Assembly (NCBI GenBank): GCA_029959865.1
Contig: JASCPE010000001.1
Span: forward strand, 372,001 to 436,000
Reading direction: 5' to 3'
From: Microbacteriaceae bacterium PS02070
GTDB taxonomy: Bacteria > Actinomycetota > Actinomycetes > Actinomycetales > Microbacteriaceae
DNA: 64,000 bases
Position 1 is the stretch's first letter; each line of letters opens with the position of its first letter. Of the stretch, positions 37,867 through 48,429 are shown in pieces. The position numbers and the translations under genes were made by a program. Below the pieces are notes generated by a model. The model ran no database searches and was not told the DNA's origin. It saw nothing but the letters and a program-made list of their open reading frames with translations.

Positions 37867-38954
37867 CAACGCCGCTCGGCGGGGAATCCACTCGTCACGT
37901 CGTCGCCGTGGTCCGGGGCTTCTCCGGATCGATCGAGGTCGAGACGAACGCCGATGGGCGGCTCCCGCGCGTCGACGCGGACTGGCCCGATGTCAGCGAC
38001 CTCCTGCCCGGCCGGCGGCTCCTCCCTCTCGCGCCGCGCATCCGCATCGGAGACGAGAATCTGCACGTGCTTGCCGACCTGACCGGAGCCGGCGAAGTAT
38101 GGACCTCGCTCGCGGCCATCGCCGAATCGGAGGAGCTTCGCGGGGCGATTGCACGGGCCGTCGCACAGTGGAACGGTGACGCGCCCGCGCCAGAGCGGCG
38201 CGGCTCCTGGTATCGGCGCGGCTGGCTGGACCACGTCGGCGAGTGGATCGCCACCCAGACGGGCGGGACGGATGGTGAACTCCTCGGCGACCCCTCGGTG
38301 ATCAAGATGTGGCCGCTCTCAGCGCTCGCGCGGTTCCCCACGCGCCGCCGGGATGTGGTCGTGAAGGCGTCGTGCGAGCACTTTCGCGCTGAACCGATGA
38401 TCACGGCAGCCCTCGCCGACATCGCGCCCGACGTCATGCCCGACGTGATCGCCATCGACGCAGACCTCACCGCGATGCGGGCGTTCGACCCGACTCCGGC
38501 AGAGGGCACCCCCGCCTTGGACCGCCTGCTCGTGGCCGCCGCTGAGGCGATCGCCACGGTGCAGACACGCAGCCTCGGCGCACTCGACCGGCTGCGCTCG
38601 GCAGGCGCTCCGCTCCGGGGTGCGAAGGAGACCATCACGGCGTTTGCCGACGTCCTCTCCCACGGCGCCGAAATCGAGTTGCTCTCCGCGTCCGAACGCG
38701 CGCGACTGCGTGCGCATCAAGAGTCAATCGCGGGAAAGGTGGAAGAGCTCCATGCGGCGGGACTTTCTCTCGCCGTCATCCACGGCGACCTGCACGGCGC
38801 GAATGTCGCCGTCCACCCGAGCAGTGGCGGGCCCGTGCTGTTCGACTGGAGTGACAGCGCGGTGGCGCACCCGTCGCTCGACCTCGCCCACCTCACCCGG
38901 GGCCGCGATGACGCCGTGTCGGAGGCAATGTGGACCGCCTGGGCCGACGTGTGA
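37863..38954 (+). CDS. Aminoglycoside phosphotransferase-fold protein, ends at in-frame TGA
   Basis: This is a protein of 363 residues up to the TGA at 38952-38954. A kinase-like fold is shown by SLAVIHGDLHGANV (about 302-315, catalytic Asp in the HGD motif) and VLFDWSDSA (about 325-333, metal-binding Asp). The N-terminal lobe has VIKMWPLSAL and VVVKASCEH with candidate lysines (about residues 165-180). The chain stops only about 35 residues after the DWSD motif, which is short for the family, and the same frame continues beyond the stop (see 38955-39131). Family members phosphorylate antibiotics, homoserine, choline or other small molecules; resistance should not be assumed. GTG 37863 has a GCGAGG site upstream. 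Confidence 0.7.
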   Translation: MTTPLGGESTRHVVAVVRGFSGSIEVETNADGRLPRVDADWPDVSDLLPGRRLLPLAPRIRIGDENLHVLADLTGAGEVWTSLAAIAESEELRGAIARAVAQWNGDAPAPERRGSWYRRGWLDHVGEWIATQTGGTDGELLGDPSVIKMWPLSALARFPTRRRDVVVKASCEHFRAEPMITAALADIAPDVMPDVIAIDADLTAMRAFDPTPAEGTPALDRLLVAAAEAIATVQTRSLGALDRLRSAGAPLRGAKETITAFADVLSHGAEIELLSASERARLRAHQESIAGKVEELHAAGLSLAVIHGDLHGANVAVHPSSGGPVLFDWSDSAVAHPSLDLAHLTRGRDDAVSEAMWTAWADV

Positions 38955-39131
38955 CGACAGGTGAACCCGGGGATGAATCTCGCTGCCCTGCGCACGCTGG
39001 CGCCCCTGGTCGACCGTGTCTATCAGGTCGTAACCTACGAGCGTCTCTACCGAGGTATCGAGGCTGGCACCCGTGCGGGCATGGGCGGTATCCAGGCACG
39101 TCTCCTCCGCGACCTGATCTCGGCCGCGTGA
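38955..39131 (+). pseudogene. In-frame continuation of the phosphotransferase-fold gene after the TGA
   Basis: From 38955 the same reading frame runs on for 58 codons and ends at TGA 39129. It contains VDRVYQVVTYERLYRGIEAG, which looks like the C-terminal helices of phosphotransferase-fold proteins. It could be the detached end of a gene broken by a single change (for example TGG to TGA), a product of UGA-C readthrough, a sequencing error, or a separate 52-residue ORF from ATG 38973. Confidence 0.5.
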
Positions 39132-39135
39132 GCAG

Positions 39136-39155
39136 GAGCGCCCGGAGGCGCGCTC
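39136..39155. terminator. Weak hairpin between convergent phosphotransferase-fold and recQ genes
   Basis: GAGCG-CC pairs with GG-CGCTC with a 2-nt bulge. It lies in the 25-bp convergent gap and has no T-tract. Confidence 0.3.
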
Positions 39156-39156
39156 G

Positions 39157-41160
39157 TCAGGCGCCCGCAATCACGGCGAGGACCGCGTCGCCATAGGCCT
39201 CGCGCTTCTTCGCGCCGATGCCCGTGATGCCTTCAAGACCCGCGACGGACGTCGGGCGGCGTTCCGCGAGCGCACGCAGCGTCGCATCTCCGAAAACGAT
39301 GTACGCGGGCACTCCCTGTTCGCGCGCCTGCTCGGCGCGCCAGGCGCGGAGGGCTTCGAACAGTGACTTATCCCCGTCGGCGACCGACTCGGACGCCGAC
39401 GATTGCTTGCGCGCACGGCTTCCCCCCGAGCGGCCGAGCACATCACGTCGCAGCGGCACCGGCGTCTCACCGCTGAGCACCCCGGCCGCGTCCGCGCCAA
39501 GTCCGAGAACGCCGTAATCGCCTCGGGCGACGAGGAGCCCTCTGGCGAGAAGCTGCCGAACCACGGATCGCCAGTCCTGCTCGCTCAGGTCTTTCCCGAG
39601 GCCATAGGTGGAGAGCCGGTCATGGCCCTGCTGACGGATGCGCTCTGTGTCGGATCCGCGCAAGATATCGATGAGGTGCCCGGCTCCGAAGGCCTGATTG
39701 CGCTCCCGCTGCAGCCGCACGATGGTCGACAGCAGCTTCTGCGCGGGCACGAGCCCGTCCCACACATCGGCGGGGGTCAGGCACGTGTCGCAGTTACCGC
39801 ATGGCCCCGACTCCTGGCCGAAGTAGCCGAGCAGATTCTGCCGCCGACACGTGACCGTCTCGCACAGCGCGAGCATCGCATCGAGGTGCTGGCCCATCCG
39901 CATCTTGTAGGTGCGATCCCCCGGCGACTGATCGATGAGCCGACGCTGCTGCACCACGTCGCCGAGCCCGTAGGCCATCCACGCCACCGAGGGCTCGCCA
40001 TCACGGCCCGCGCGTCCGGTCTCCTGGTAGTAGCCCTCAACGGACTTCGGAAGGTCGATATGGGCGACGAACCGCACGTCCGGCTTGTCGATCCCCATTC
40101 CGAACGCGATCGTCGCGACCATCACAACGCCTTCTTCACGCAGGAACCGGGATTGGTGTCGTGCGCGCACGTCGGCCGGAAGGCCCGCATGGTACGGCAG
40201 GGCGTTGATCCCCTGCGCGCGCAAGCCCTCGGCGGTCTGATCGACCGTCTTACGACTGAGGGCATAGACGATGCCTGCGGCGCCGTCTCCCTGCGACCGG
40301 ATGAAGTCGACGAGCTGACGGCGGGGTTCACGCTTCGGCTCGATGCGGTATTGGATGTTGGGTCGGTCAAAGCTCGCGACGAAGTGTCGGGCGTCCGCGA
40401 GATGGAGCCGCTCGGTGAGCTCTTTATGGGTTGCGCGGGTGGCGGTGGCGGTCAACGCCATCCGAGGCACCCCGGGGAAACGCTCGGCGAGGTCGCCGAG
40501 CGCGAGGTAGTCGGGCCGGAAGTCGTGACCCCATTGCGAGACGCAGTGGGCCTCGTCGATCGCGATGACGCTCAGCGTCCCGCGCTGGAGGAGTTTCGTC
40601 GTCGCCGTCACAGACAGTCGCTCCGGCGCGACGTAGAGCAGGTCCACCTCGCCGGCGAGATAGGCCCGCTCGATGTCCTGTCGCTGCGCGGGGTTCTGCG
40701 TCGAGTTGAGGAACGCGGCGCGGACGCCGTTGGCGACGAGCGCGTCGACCTGGTCGGCCATGAGCGCAATCAGCGGCGAGACGACGAGCCCCGTCCCCTC
40801 CCGGACGAGGGCGGGGACCTGATAGGTGATCGACTTGCCGCCCCCGGTGGGCATCAGTACGACGGCATCCCCACCCCCGACGACATGCGCGACGATCTCG
40901 GCCTGGTCACCGCGGAACGCGTCGTAGCCGTAGACCTCGGTGAGGACTGTCTGTGGGTCTGCGCCGACGGTTGGACGCGGTTCACGCGCTCGCACGGGAG
41001 CGGACGGGGCAGCCTCGGTGTCTCTCGTCTGACGGGCAAGCGCCCCGGCGTATCCGTCGTACGCGTCATCGACGGGCGGCATCCATTCATCGGGCGGCGG
41101 AGCGTCGTCGTCGCTCGGCTCCCACCCGTCATACGGGTCCACCGGCGCGCGAGAAGTCAT
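39157..41160 (-). CDS. recQ: ATP-dependent DNA helicase RecQ
   Basis: This is a protein of 667 residues. An acidic, low-complexity stretch (residues 10-60) precedes the helicase core. Motif 0 is YGYDAFRGDQAEIV (about 77-90), Walker A LMPTGGGKS (102-110), the DEAH box IDEAHCVSQWGHDFRPDY, and motif VI ETGRAGRDGEPS. The RecQ-Ct zinc site has four cysteines (CRRQNL...CGNCDTC), then a winged-helix part, and an HRDC domain closes the protein (about 595-667). It unwinds DNA in recombination and replication repair. ATG 41160 is the natural start. All helicase motifs look intact, and full length is usual for actinobacterial RecQ. Confidence 0.93.
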   Translation of the reverse strand: MTSRAPVDPYDGWEPSDDDAPPPDEWMPPVDDAYDGYAGALARQTRDTEAAPSAPVRAREPRPTVGADPQTVLTEVYGYDAFRGDQAEIVAHVVGGGDAVVLMPTGGGKSITYQVPALVREGTGLVVSPLIALMADQVDALVANGVRAAFLNSTQNPAQRQDIERAYLAGEVDLLYVAPERLSVTATTKLLQRGTLSVIAIDEAHCVSQWGHDFRPDYLALGDLAERFPGVPRMALTATATRATHKELTERLHLADARHFVASFDRPNIQYRIEPKREPRRQLVDFIRSQGDGAAGIVYALSRKTVDQTAEGLRAQGINALPYHAGLPADVRARHQSRFLREEGVVMVATIAFGMGIDKPDVRFVAHIDLPKSVEGYYQETGRAGRDGEPSVAWMAYGLGDVVQQRRLIDQSPGDRTYKMRMGQHLDAMLALCETVTCRRQNLLGYFGQESGPCGNCDTCLTPADVWDGLVPAQKLLSTIVRLQRERNQAFGAGHLIDILRGSDTERIRQQGHDRLSTYGLGKDLSEQDWRSVVRQLLARGLLVARGDYGVLGLGADAAGVLSGETPVPLRRDVLGRSGGSRARKQSSASESVADGDKSLFEALRAWRAEQAREQGVPAYIVFGDATLRALAERRPTSVAGLEGITGIGAKKREAYGDAVLAVIAGA

Positions 41161-41202
41161 CGCTCCAGCGTAACGACGCGCACCGACGCTGGGGTCACGG
41201 CG

Positions 41203-41433
41203 TCAACAGCAGCGCGCTCCTGGATTTTTGTCCTGGTCGTCCATGCGCTGTCGCCAGAACTGGCGCTCATTGAGCGGTTCTTCGTGGGGATGCTCCCGAC
41301 GCTGATGGGCGACATACGTGGCGTAGGCCGAATCGCCCATGAGCGTCGTCATGTACCACCGGATGCCGCGCCCGGCGCGCACCACGTACCCGAGGAGGGT
41401 TCGCAGCGGTCCGGGCGCGGCAGTCGATGTCAT
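41203..41433 (-). CDS. YbdD/YjiX family small protein
   Basis: This is a protein of 76 residues. RWYMTTLMGDSAYATYVAHQRREHP (about 25-49) is the conserved centre of the YbdD (DUF466) family. The C-terminus ends CC. It lies 10 bases after the cstA stop on the same strand, the arrangement found in many bacteria, where the pair takes part in pyruvate or peptide uptake; YbdD-like proteins are needed for function of the partner transporter in enterobacteria. ATG 41433 with GGGGAAG just upstream is chosen; the longer frame into cstA is not protein-like. Confidence 0.85.
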   Translation of the reverse strand: MTSTAAPGPLRTLLGYVVRAGRGIRWYMTTLMGDSAYATYVAHQRREHPHEEPLNERQFWRQRMDDQDKNPGARCC

Positions 41434-41443
41434 TCTTCCCCGA

Positions 41444-43723
<2,280 letters not shown>

Positions 43724-43885
43724 CGTTCTCCTCAGTGGGGCGCGGCATTGCGTTCGAACAGAATACGTGTCTGAGAGAAACCTGTGAACTCACCTCGCCG
43801 ATCGGGCCCCCTCTTTCGGTGCACGCCGGGCAGTAGCCACCCGCCCGCGTGGGGGCTTACCGTGGAGTCAACGAGAGGACGTGCG

Positions 43886-44230
43886 ATGAGCGAAGAAGAT
43901 GTCGACATCGAAGTGACCCGCAACAGTGAGAAGTCCCGCTACGAAGCGATCCTGAACGGACAGGTCGCCGGCTACACCGCGTTCCAGCCCGACAGCCGCG
44001 GCCGGCTGGTCTTCAATCACACCGTGGTCGACCCCGCCTTCGAGGGTCGCGGCATCGGACGCACCCTGGTGGGCAACGCACTCGCGGATGTGGCGGTACA
44101 GGGCGAGACGATCGTGCCGGTGTGCCCGTTCGTCATTCGCTACCTCCGCGGACACGACGTCCCCGGGCTCAAGATCGACTGGCGAGACGACGAGGACACC
44201 CTCGAGGCCGCCGGAGGGCAATCGGATTGA
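43886..44230 (+). CDS. Small GNAT-family N-acetyltransferase (YjdJ/NATD1-like)
   Basis: This is a protein of 114 residues. YEAILNGQVAGYTAFQ, then LVFNHTVVDPAFEGRGIGRTLVGNAL (about 49-74) carries the acetyl-CoA pyrophosphate loop (RGIGRT), and VPVCPFVIRYLRGH (about 84-97) matches the PF14542 short GNAT family, in which a cysteine in this region is conserved. The substrate is unknown. ATG 43886 is preceded by AGAGGA. The stop codon overlaps the TTG start of the pirin gene, so the two are translationally coupled. Confidence 0.85.
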   Translation: MSEEDVDIEVTRNSEKSRYEAILNGQVAGYTAFQPDSRGRLVFNHTVVDPAFEGRGIGRTLVGNALADVAVQGETIVPVCPFVIRYLRGHDVPGLKIDWRDDEDTLEAAGGQSD

Positions 44231-45198
44231 CCCGGCTGGATGCGGGGCCCGAGCAGCACTCGGGGAGACCCGACTGCGACGGGCCGCGAAGCCTCATCCT
44301 TGAAGCGCGCGAAGTGCCGCTGGGCGGCTTGCGCGCCATGACGGTGCATCGAAGCCTCCCTCAACGGGCGGTGCCGATGATCGGCGCGTGGTGCTTCCTC
44401 GACCGTTTCGGCCCACAGACCACCAAGATGCGCGTCGAGCCGCACCCGCACATCGGGTTGCAGACGGTCACATGGCCCTTCCTCGGAGAGATCCGCCACC
44501 GTGATGCGGTGGGCTCTGACGTCGTGATCACACGGGGCGCGCTGAATCTGATGACCAGCGGAGCCGGTATCGCGCACTCGGAGTACTCGGTCAGCGACCA
44601 GGAGATCCCGCTCGATGCGCTGCAGCTGTGGGTCGCGCTTCCGGAGTCGCGTCGGCACGGTGAGCCCGCATTCGAACAGCACAGCGACCTTCCGCACGTG
44701 GCCCTGGCCGGAGGGGCCGACGCGACCGTCGTGGTCGGCACGTTCGCGGGCACGACCTCACCGGCACGCATGTACACACCGATCGTCGGCGCCGAGATCC
44801 ATCTACCCGCGGGGACGACCGTTCGTCTTCCGCTCGAAGCGGCGCACGAGTACGGGATCATCGCGTGCCGTGGCTCCGTCCGCGTGGACACCGCGCCGGT
44901 CAGCGGCGAGATCACGCTCCCGGTCAATGACCTCCTCTACCTCGGCATCGGCCGGGATGGGGTAGACGTGCATGCCGACGATGATGCGACGGTCTTCCTC
45001 CTCGGCGGTGAACCGTTCGAAGCCGACATCGTGATGTGGTGGAACTTCGTCGGCCGGTCGCACGAGGAGATCGTCGAAGCGCGGGAGGCATGGGAGGGCG
45101 GCGCGGCGCGGTTCGGTCACGTCGTCGCTCATGGTGATGAGCGCATCCCCGCCCCGCCACTGCCCGCCGTGCGCCTGACCGCGCGACGTCGCCGCTGA
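44227..45198 (+). CDS. Pirin family protein
   Basis: This is a protein of 323 residues in two cupin halves. The metal site is made by HPHIGLQTVTW (about 76-86) and SGAGIAHSEYS (about 115-125), which provide the His and Glu ligands of pirin. Pirins are iron proteins; some have quercetinase-like activity and others are redox-responsive regulators or bind metabolic enzymes. The TTG 44227 start is chosen because CGGAGGG lies 8 nt upstream, it overlaps the preceding stop as TTGA, and the N-terminal strand before the first ATG (44338) is needed for the fold. Confidence 0.82.
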   Translation: MTRLDAGPEQHSGRPDCDGPRSLILEAREVPLGGLRAMTVHRSLPQRAVPMIGAWCFLDRFGPQTTKMRVEPHPHIGLQTVTWPFLGEIRHRDAVGSDVVITRGALNLMTSGAGIAHSEYSVSDQEIPLDALQLWVALPESRRHGEPAFEQHSDLPHVALAGGADATVVVGTFAGTTSPARMYTPIVGAEIHLPAGTTVRLPLEAAHEYGIIACRGSVRVDTAPVSGEITLPVNDLLYLGIGRDGVDVHADDDATVFLLGGEPFEADIVMWWNFVGRSHEEIVEAREAWEGGAARFGHVVAHGDERIPAPPLPAVRLTARRRR

Positions 45199-45228
45199 AT
45201 CGGTTCACGACCGACACTCCGACGCGCG

Positions 45229-45234
45229 TACGCT
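45229..45234 (+). promoter_or_regulatory. -10 box, leaderless type, before ECF S component
   Basis: TACGCT ends 6 nt before GTG 45241, supporting that start over ATG 45238. Confidence 0.4.
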
Positions 45235-45240
45235 GGGATG

Positions 45241-45789
45241 GTGACCCGACGGCCGCTCCTTTCCACGCGCGTCCTGCTTGTCTGCGCGGCAATCGGTGTC
45301 GCCACCGGCATCGTGGGCGGCATCGCGGGCCTTCTGACCACCGCGATCCTCGCCGTCGTCCCCATCCTCTACGGAGTCTTGCTGGGGGTCCACGTCCTCC
45401 CCGGGATCATCGCGCAAGAGGTGCTGCAACTCCCGTTCGTCGCGCTCGCGACGCACGTTCTGGCGGCACTCGTCTCCAGCGCGTTCGCGATCGGGTTCGC
45501 TCCGCAGTTCCTCGGCACGGCGCTACTCTTCGGCGGCATCCAGGAGCTCGTTGCGGCCATCGTCCGCTACCGCTCGTGGGCGCCGTGGCGCTTCTTCGTC
45601 TCTGCGATCGTGATCGGCATCGTCGTGGCGGTCGCAGTCTTCTTCGCAGCCAACCTCGCAAAGCTGGCCCCGTGGGCGCAGATCGTCTACCTCGTCCTGG
45701 CAGTGCTCGGACCCGTCCTGTGGACGGCGATCGGGCTGGGTATCGGACGGTCGCTGCGCCGCGCCGGGGTCGCCCGTCCTCGCCGCTGA
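45241..45789 (+). CDS. ECF transporter substrate-binding (S) component, YkoE-like
   Basis: This is a membrane protein of 182 residues with about six helices and short loops. LLGVHVLPGIIAQEVLQLPFVALATHVLAALVSS and GTALLFGGIQELVAAIVRYR (about 100-119) resemble S components of the YkoE type, which bind the transported small molecule. The following genes encode the fused ATPase pair and the T component, the same order as ykoEDC. YkoE systems are associated with thiamine precursors, but no TPP riboswitch fits in the 42-bp upstream gap, and a siderophore-interacting protein ends the cluster, so an iron chelate is another possibility. ATG 45238 is the alternative start. Confidence 0.75.
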   Translation: MTRRPLLSTRVLLVCAAIGVATGIVGGIAGLLTTAILAVVPILYGVLLGVHVLPGIIAQEVLQLPFVALATHVLAALVSSAFAIGFAPQFLGTALLFGGIQELVAAIVRYRSWAPWRFFVSAIVIGIVVAVAVFFAANLAKLAPWAQIVYLVLAVLGPVLWTAIGLGIGRSLRRAGVARPRR

Positions 45790-45807
45790 CCGGACGCCCC
45801 AGACGGG

Positions 45808-45824
45808 TAAGGGTAGGCTAAGTC
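45808..45824 (+). promoter_or_regulatory. Iron-box-like sequence overlapping a TAGGCT -10 box
   Basis: TAAGGGTAGGCTAAGTC matches about 12 of 17 positions of the DtxR/IdeR consensus, with a perfect TAGGCTAA core. The -10 box TAGGCT is 45814-45819, 8 nt before GTG 45828. A repressor bound here would block the promoter of the ATPase gene and those behind it. Confidence 0.4.
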
Positions 45825-45827
45825 GCG

Positions 45828-47615
45828 GTGCGGCGCCTGCCCGCCGATGGGAAGATCGTGACTTCAGCCGACTCCGGCTTCATCCGGGAGCCGCTCACCG
45901 CAGCCGACGGCGCGGCTCTCGTCGAGGCCGTGGACGTCGCGATCACGTGGGACGCCGCTGGAGCGCCGACGCCAGCCGGCGCCTCCCTCACCATCCGGCC
46001 AGGCGAGGTCGTGCTCCTTCTCGGTCCGAGCGGTTCGGGAAAATCCACCCTCACGCTCGCGCTGAACGGGCTCATCCCCCACTCCATCCCCGCCTCCGTC
46101 AGCGGATCTCTCCGCACCGCAGGCCACGATGTCCGCGCCTCCACCGTCGCCGACCTCGCCCGCCACGTCGCGATGGTCTTCCAAGACCCGGACAGTCAGC
46201 TCGTCACCGGGACGCTCCTCGATGAAGTCGCCTTCGGCCCCGAGAATCTCTGCCTCCCCGCGGAGGAGGTGCTCCGGCGCGCGGAGGCCGCTCTGCGTCG
46301 CGTGGGTCTGTGGGAGCGGCGCACCGACAACCCGGATCGGCTCTCCGGCGGAGGCCGGCAGCGGCTTGCGATCGCGTGCGCCCTGGCGATGGGCTCACCC
46401 CTCCTCGTTCTGGACGAACCGACGGCCAACCTTGACCCCGCAGGCATCGAAGACGTGTACGCGGCGCTGCGCGATGTCGTCGCCGCCGGCGACCGAGCGG
46501 TCCTGCTCGTCGAGCACAACCTCGATGCCGCGATGGACCTCATCGACCGAGTGGTCGTGCTCGACCGAGATGGTCATACGGCGTACGACGGATCGGTCGA
46601 CGAGGTCATCCGAGGCCACGCCGACGACCTGCACCGCATGGGGGTGTGGCTCCCGGTGGCGAGCCTGGCCGCGCTCCAGCTCCGCGGCGCGGGGCACGCT
46701 CTCACTCCGCTCCCGGTCACCCCGGACGAGCTCCGCCACGCGCTCGAGTCAGAACAGGATCCTCCGGGAACCTCGGTTCCGTCGCCGACTCCCCGATCCG
46801 AGGTCGGCCAAGACCCCGTCGTCACCGTCCGCGGGTTGGCGCTCACCCGCCGCGGCGCACCGATCCTGCACGACATCGACCTCACCGTGCACCGAGGCGA
46901 GTTCGTTGCTCTCGTCGGAGCGAACGGGGCCGGGAAGACCAGCCTGCTGCAGGCGATCGCGGGGATCCTCCCGACGCGCAAGGGAATGGTCTCCCTCGGC
47001 GGACTCGATCCGTTCCGTGCTGACGCGCGCGCCACGACCGCGCGGATCGGCTTCGTCTTCCAGAACCCCGAGCATCAGTTCATCGCGCAGAGCGTGCGAG
47101 AGGAACTCGCCCACGGTCTGCGCCGCCAGAAGCTCCCGGACGCTCAGGTCCGCGCTCGCACCGACGAGATCCTGGAACGATTCGGGCTCCGCGACAAGGC
47201 CGATGTGCACCCCTTCCTTCTCTCGGGCGGGCAGAAGCGGCGCCTGTCGGTCGGGACCGCCCTGGTTGCCGGCTCCGAGATCCTCGCGCTGGATGAGCCC
47301 ACCTTCGGGCAAGACCGGGCGCGCGCGGAAGAGCTGCTCTCTCTGCTGCGAGACCTCGAGGCGGACGGAACCACGATCATTGTGGTCACACACGACATGC
47401 AACTCGTCACCGACTATGCCCACCGCACGGTCGTCCTCGACGACGGCCGAATCGTCGCCGACGGCCCGACCGACGAGGTCTTCGGGCGGGTCGATGTCCT
47501 GCGCCGCGCGGGGCTTCGACCTCCGCCCTTGCAGCGTGCACTCGCGGACCTTGATGGACTCCCGAGTCTGTCCGGGCGCGCGCGCCTCGCGGACCTTCCC
47601 GGTGGGCAGCGATGA
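45828..47615 (+). CDS. ECF transporter ATPase, two fused ATP-binding domains (A-A')
   Basis: This is a protein of 595 residues. Domain 1 has Walker A LLGPSGSGKST (about 64-74), signature LSGGGRQRLA (about 172-181, Gly instead of the usual Gln), and Walker B LLVLDEPTANLD. Domain 2 has Walker A LVGANGAGKTS (about 362-372), signature LSGGQKRRLS (about 465-474) and ILALDEPTFGQD. Fused ATPases of this type drive group I or YkoD-like ECF transporters. GTG 45828 is the start that suits the TAGGCT box upstream; GTG 45858 with GGGAAG is an alternative. Its stop overlaps the start of the T component by 4 bases (ATGA). Confidence 0.9.
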   Translation: MRRLPADGKIVTSADSGFIREPLTAADGAALVEAVDVAITWDAAGAPTPAGASLTIRPGEVVLLLGPSGSGKSTLTLALNGLIPHSIPASVSGSLRTAGHDVRASTVADLARHVAMVFQDPDSQLVTGTLLDEVAFGPENLCLPAEEVLRRAEAALRRVGLWERRTDNPDRLSGGGRQRLAIACALAMGSPLLVLDEPTANLDPAGIEDVYAALRDVVAAGDRAVLLVEHNLDAAMDLIDRVVVLDRDGHTAYDGSVDEVIRGHADDLHRMGVWLPVASLAALQLRGAGHALTPLPVTPDELRHALESEQDPPGTSVPSPTPRSEVGQDPVVTVRGLALTRRGAPILHDIDLTVHRGEFVALVGANGAGKTSLLQAIAGILPTRKGMVSLGGLDPFRADARATTARIGFVFQNPEHQFIAQSVREELAHGLRRQKLPDAQVRARTDEILERFGLRDKADVHPFLLSGGQKRRLSVGTALVAGSEILALDEPTFGQDRARAEELLSLLRDLEADGTTIIVVTHDMQLVTDYAHRTVVLDDGRIVADGPTDEVFGRVDVLRRAGLRPPPLQRALADLDGLPSLSGRARLADLPGGQR

Positions 47616-48418
47616 GCACGACCGTCGATCCGTATGCCGCCGTCGATCAGGGCGGTCGGTTCCTTTCGCGCATCAACCCGCTGGCGAAGCTCCTCGCCCC
47701 GATCCCCGTCATGATCGCGCTCGTGTTCGTCAGAGACCTCGGCACTCCGCTCGCCTTCCTCGCCGTCGCCTACCTTCTCCTACTGCTGGGGTCTCGGATC
47801 GCGACCCGCACACTGATCCTGCTCGGCGTGGCGCTCCCCCTTGCTGTCGTCATCCTGGGGCTCGGAATGGCCTTCTGGACCGACCCCACAGCGGTGACCG
47901 ATCGGACGCCAGCTCTCTCCCTCGGCGCCTGGTCTCTCACGTGGGGGGCGATCGGGGCGGGGTTCGCGACGAGCCTCCGCCTTGCCGCCATCGTCGCTCT
48001 CGCGTTCATCGGCGGCCTGACCACGAGTGGAAGCGACCTCGTTCGAGCCAGCGTTCAGCACCTGCGCGTGCCGTATCGGGTCGGCTACACGGCACTGGCC
48101 GCGTTCCGTTTCGTCCCCCGGTTCGGATATGAGCTGGACATCATCCGTCAGGCGCACCGGGTGCGCGGGGCGGGTGGCGGGCGCGGTCCGATCGCCGCCG
48201 TCCGGAGGTGGTCGGGCTACCTCGTGCCGCTGCTGGCCGGCGCCATCCGCCACGCCGAACGTGTCGCGCTCGCGATGGACGCGCGCGCCTTCGGCGCCTT
48301 CCCCGAGCGCACCGAGCGGCACCTGGTTCCGTGGCGCGCGCACGACACGGTCTTCGTGCTCCTCTTCTGGATCGTCTCCGTCGTGATCTTCGTCCTCCTT
48401 CACCCGTGGACTCTCTGA
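47612..48418 (+). CDS. ECF transporter transmembrane (T) component
   Basis: This is a protein of 268 residues with five to six hydrophobic segments in the N-terminal two thirds. The cytoplasmic coupling helices carry RQAHRVRGAG (about 181-190) and ALAMDARAFGAFP (about 221-233), the two Ala-Arg-Gly-type motifs by which EcfT contacts the ATPases. The first residues SRINPLAKLLAPIP are typical of the family. The gene overlaps the ATPase gene by 4 bases and is followed after 11 bases by the siderophore-interacting gene, so all are probably one operon. Confidence 0.9.
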   Translation: MSTTVDPYAAVDQGGRFLSRINPLAKLLAPIPVMIALVFVRDLGTPLAFLAVAYLLLLLGSRIATRTLILLGVALPLAVVILGLGMAFWTDPTAVTDRTPALSLGAWSLTWGAIGAGFATSLRLAAIVALAFIGGLTTSGSDLVRASVQHLRVPYRVGYTALAAFRFVPRFGYELDIIRQAHRVRGAGGGRGPIAAVRRWSGYLVPLLAGAIRHAERVALAMDARAFGAFPERTERHLVPWRAHDTVFVLLFWIVSVVIFVLLHPWTL

Positions 48419-48429
48419 AAGGACTCCTC

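Noticed and set aside
37863..38954. Aminoglycoside resistance gene
   Set aside because: Only the general phosphotransferase fold is seen; the family includes many non-resistance kinases, and there is no mobile or resistance context.
45199..45240. TPP riboswitch before the ECF S component
   Set aside because: The gap is only 42 bases, too short for the aptamer, and the conserved motif is not seen.
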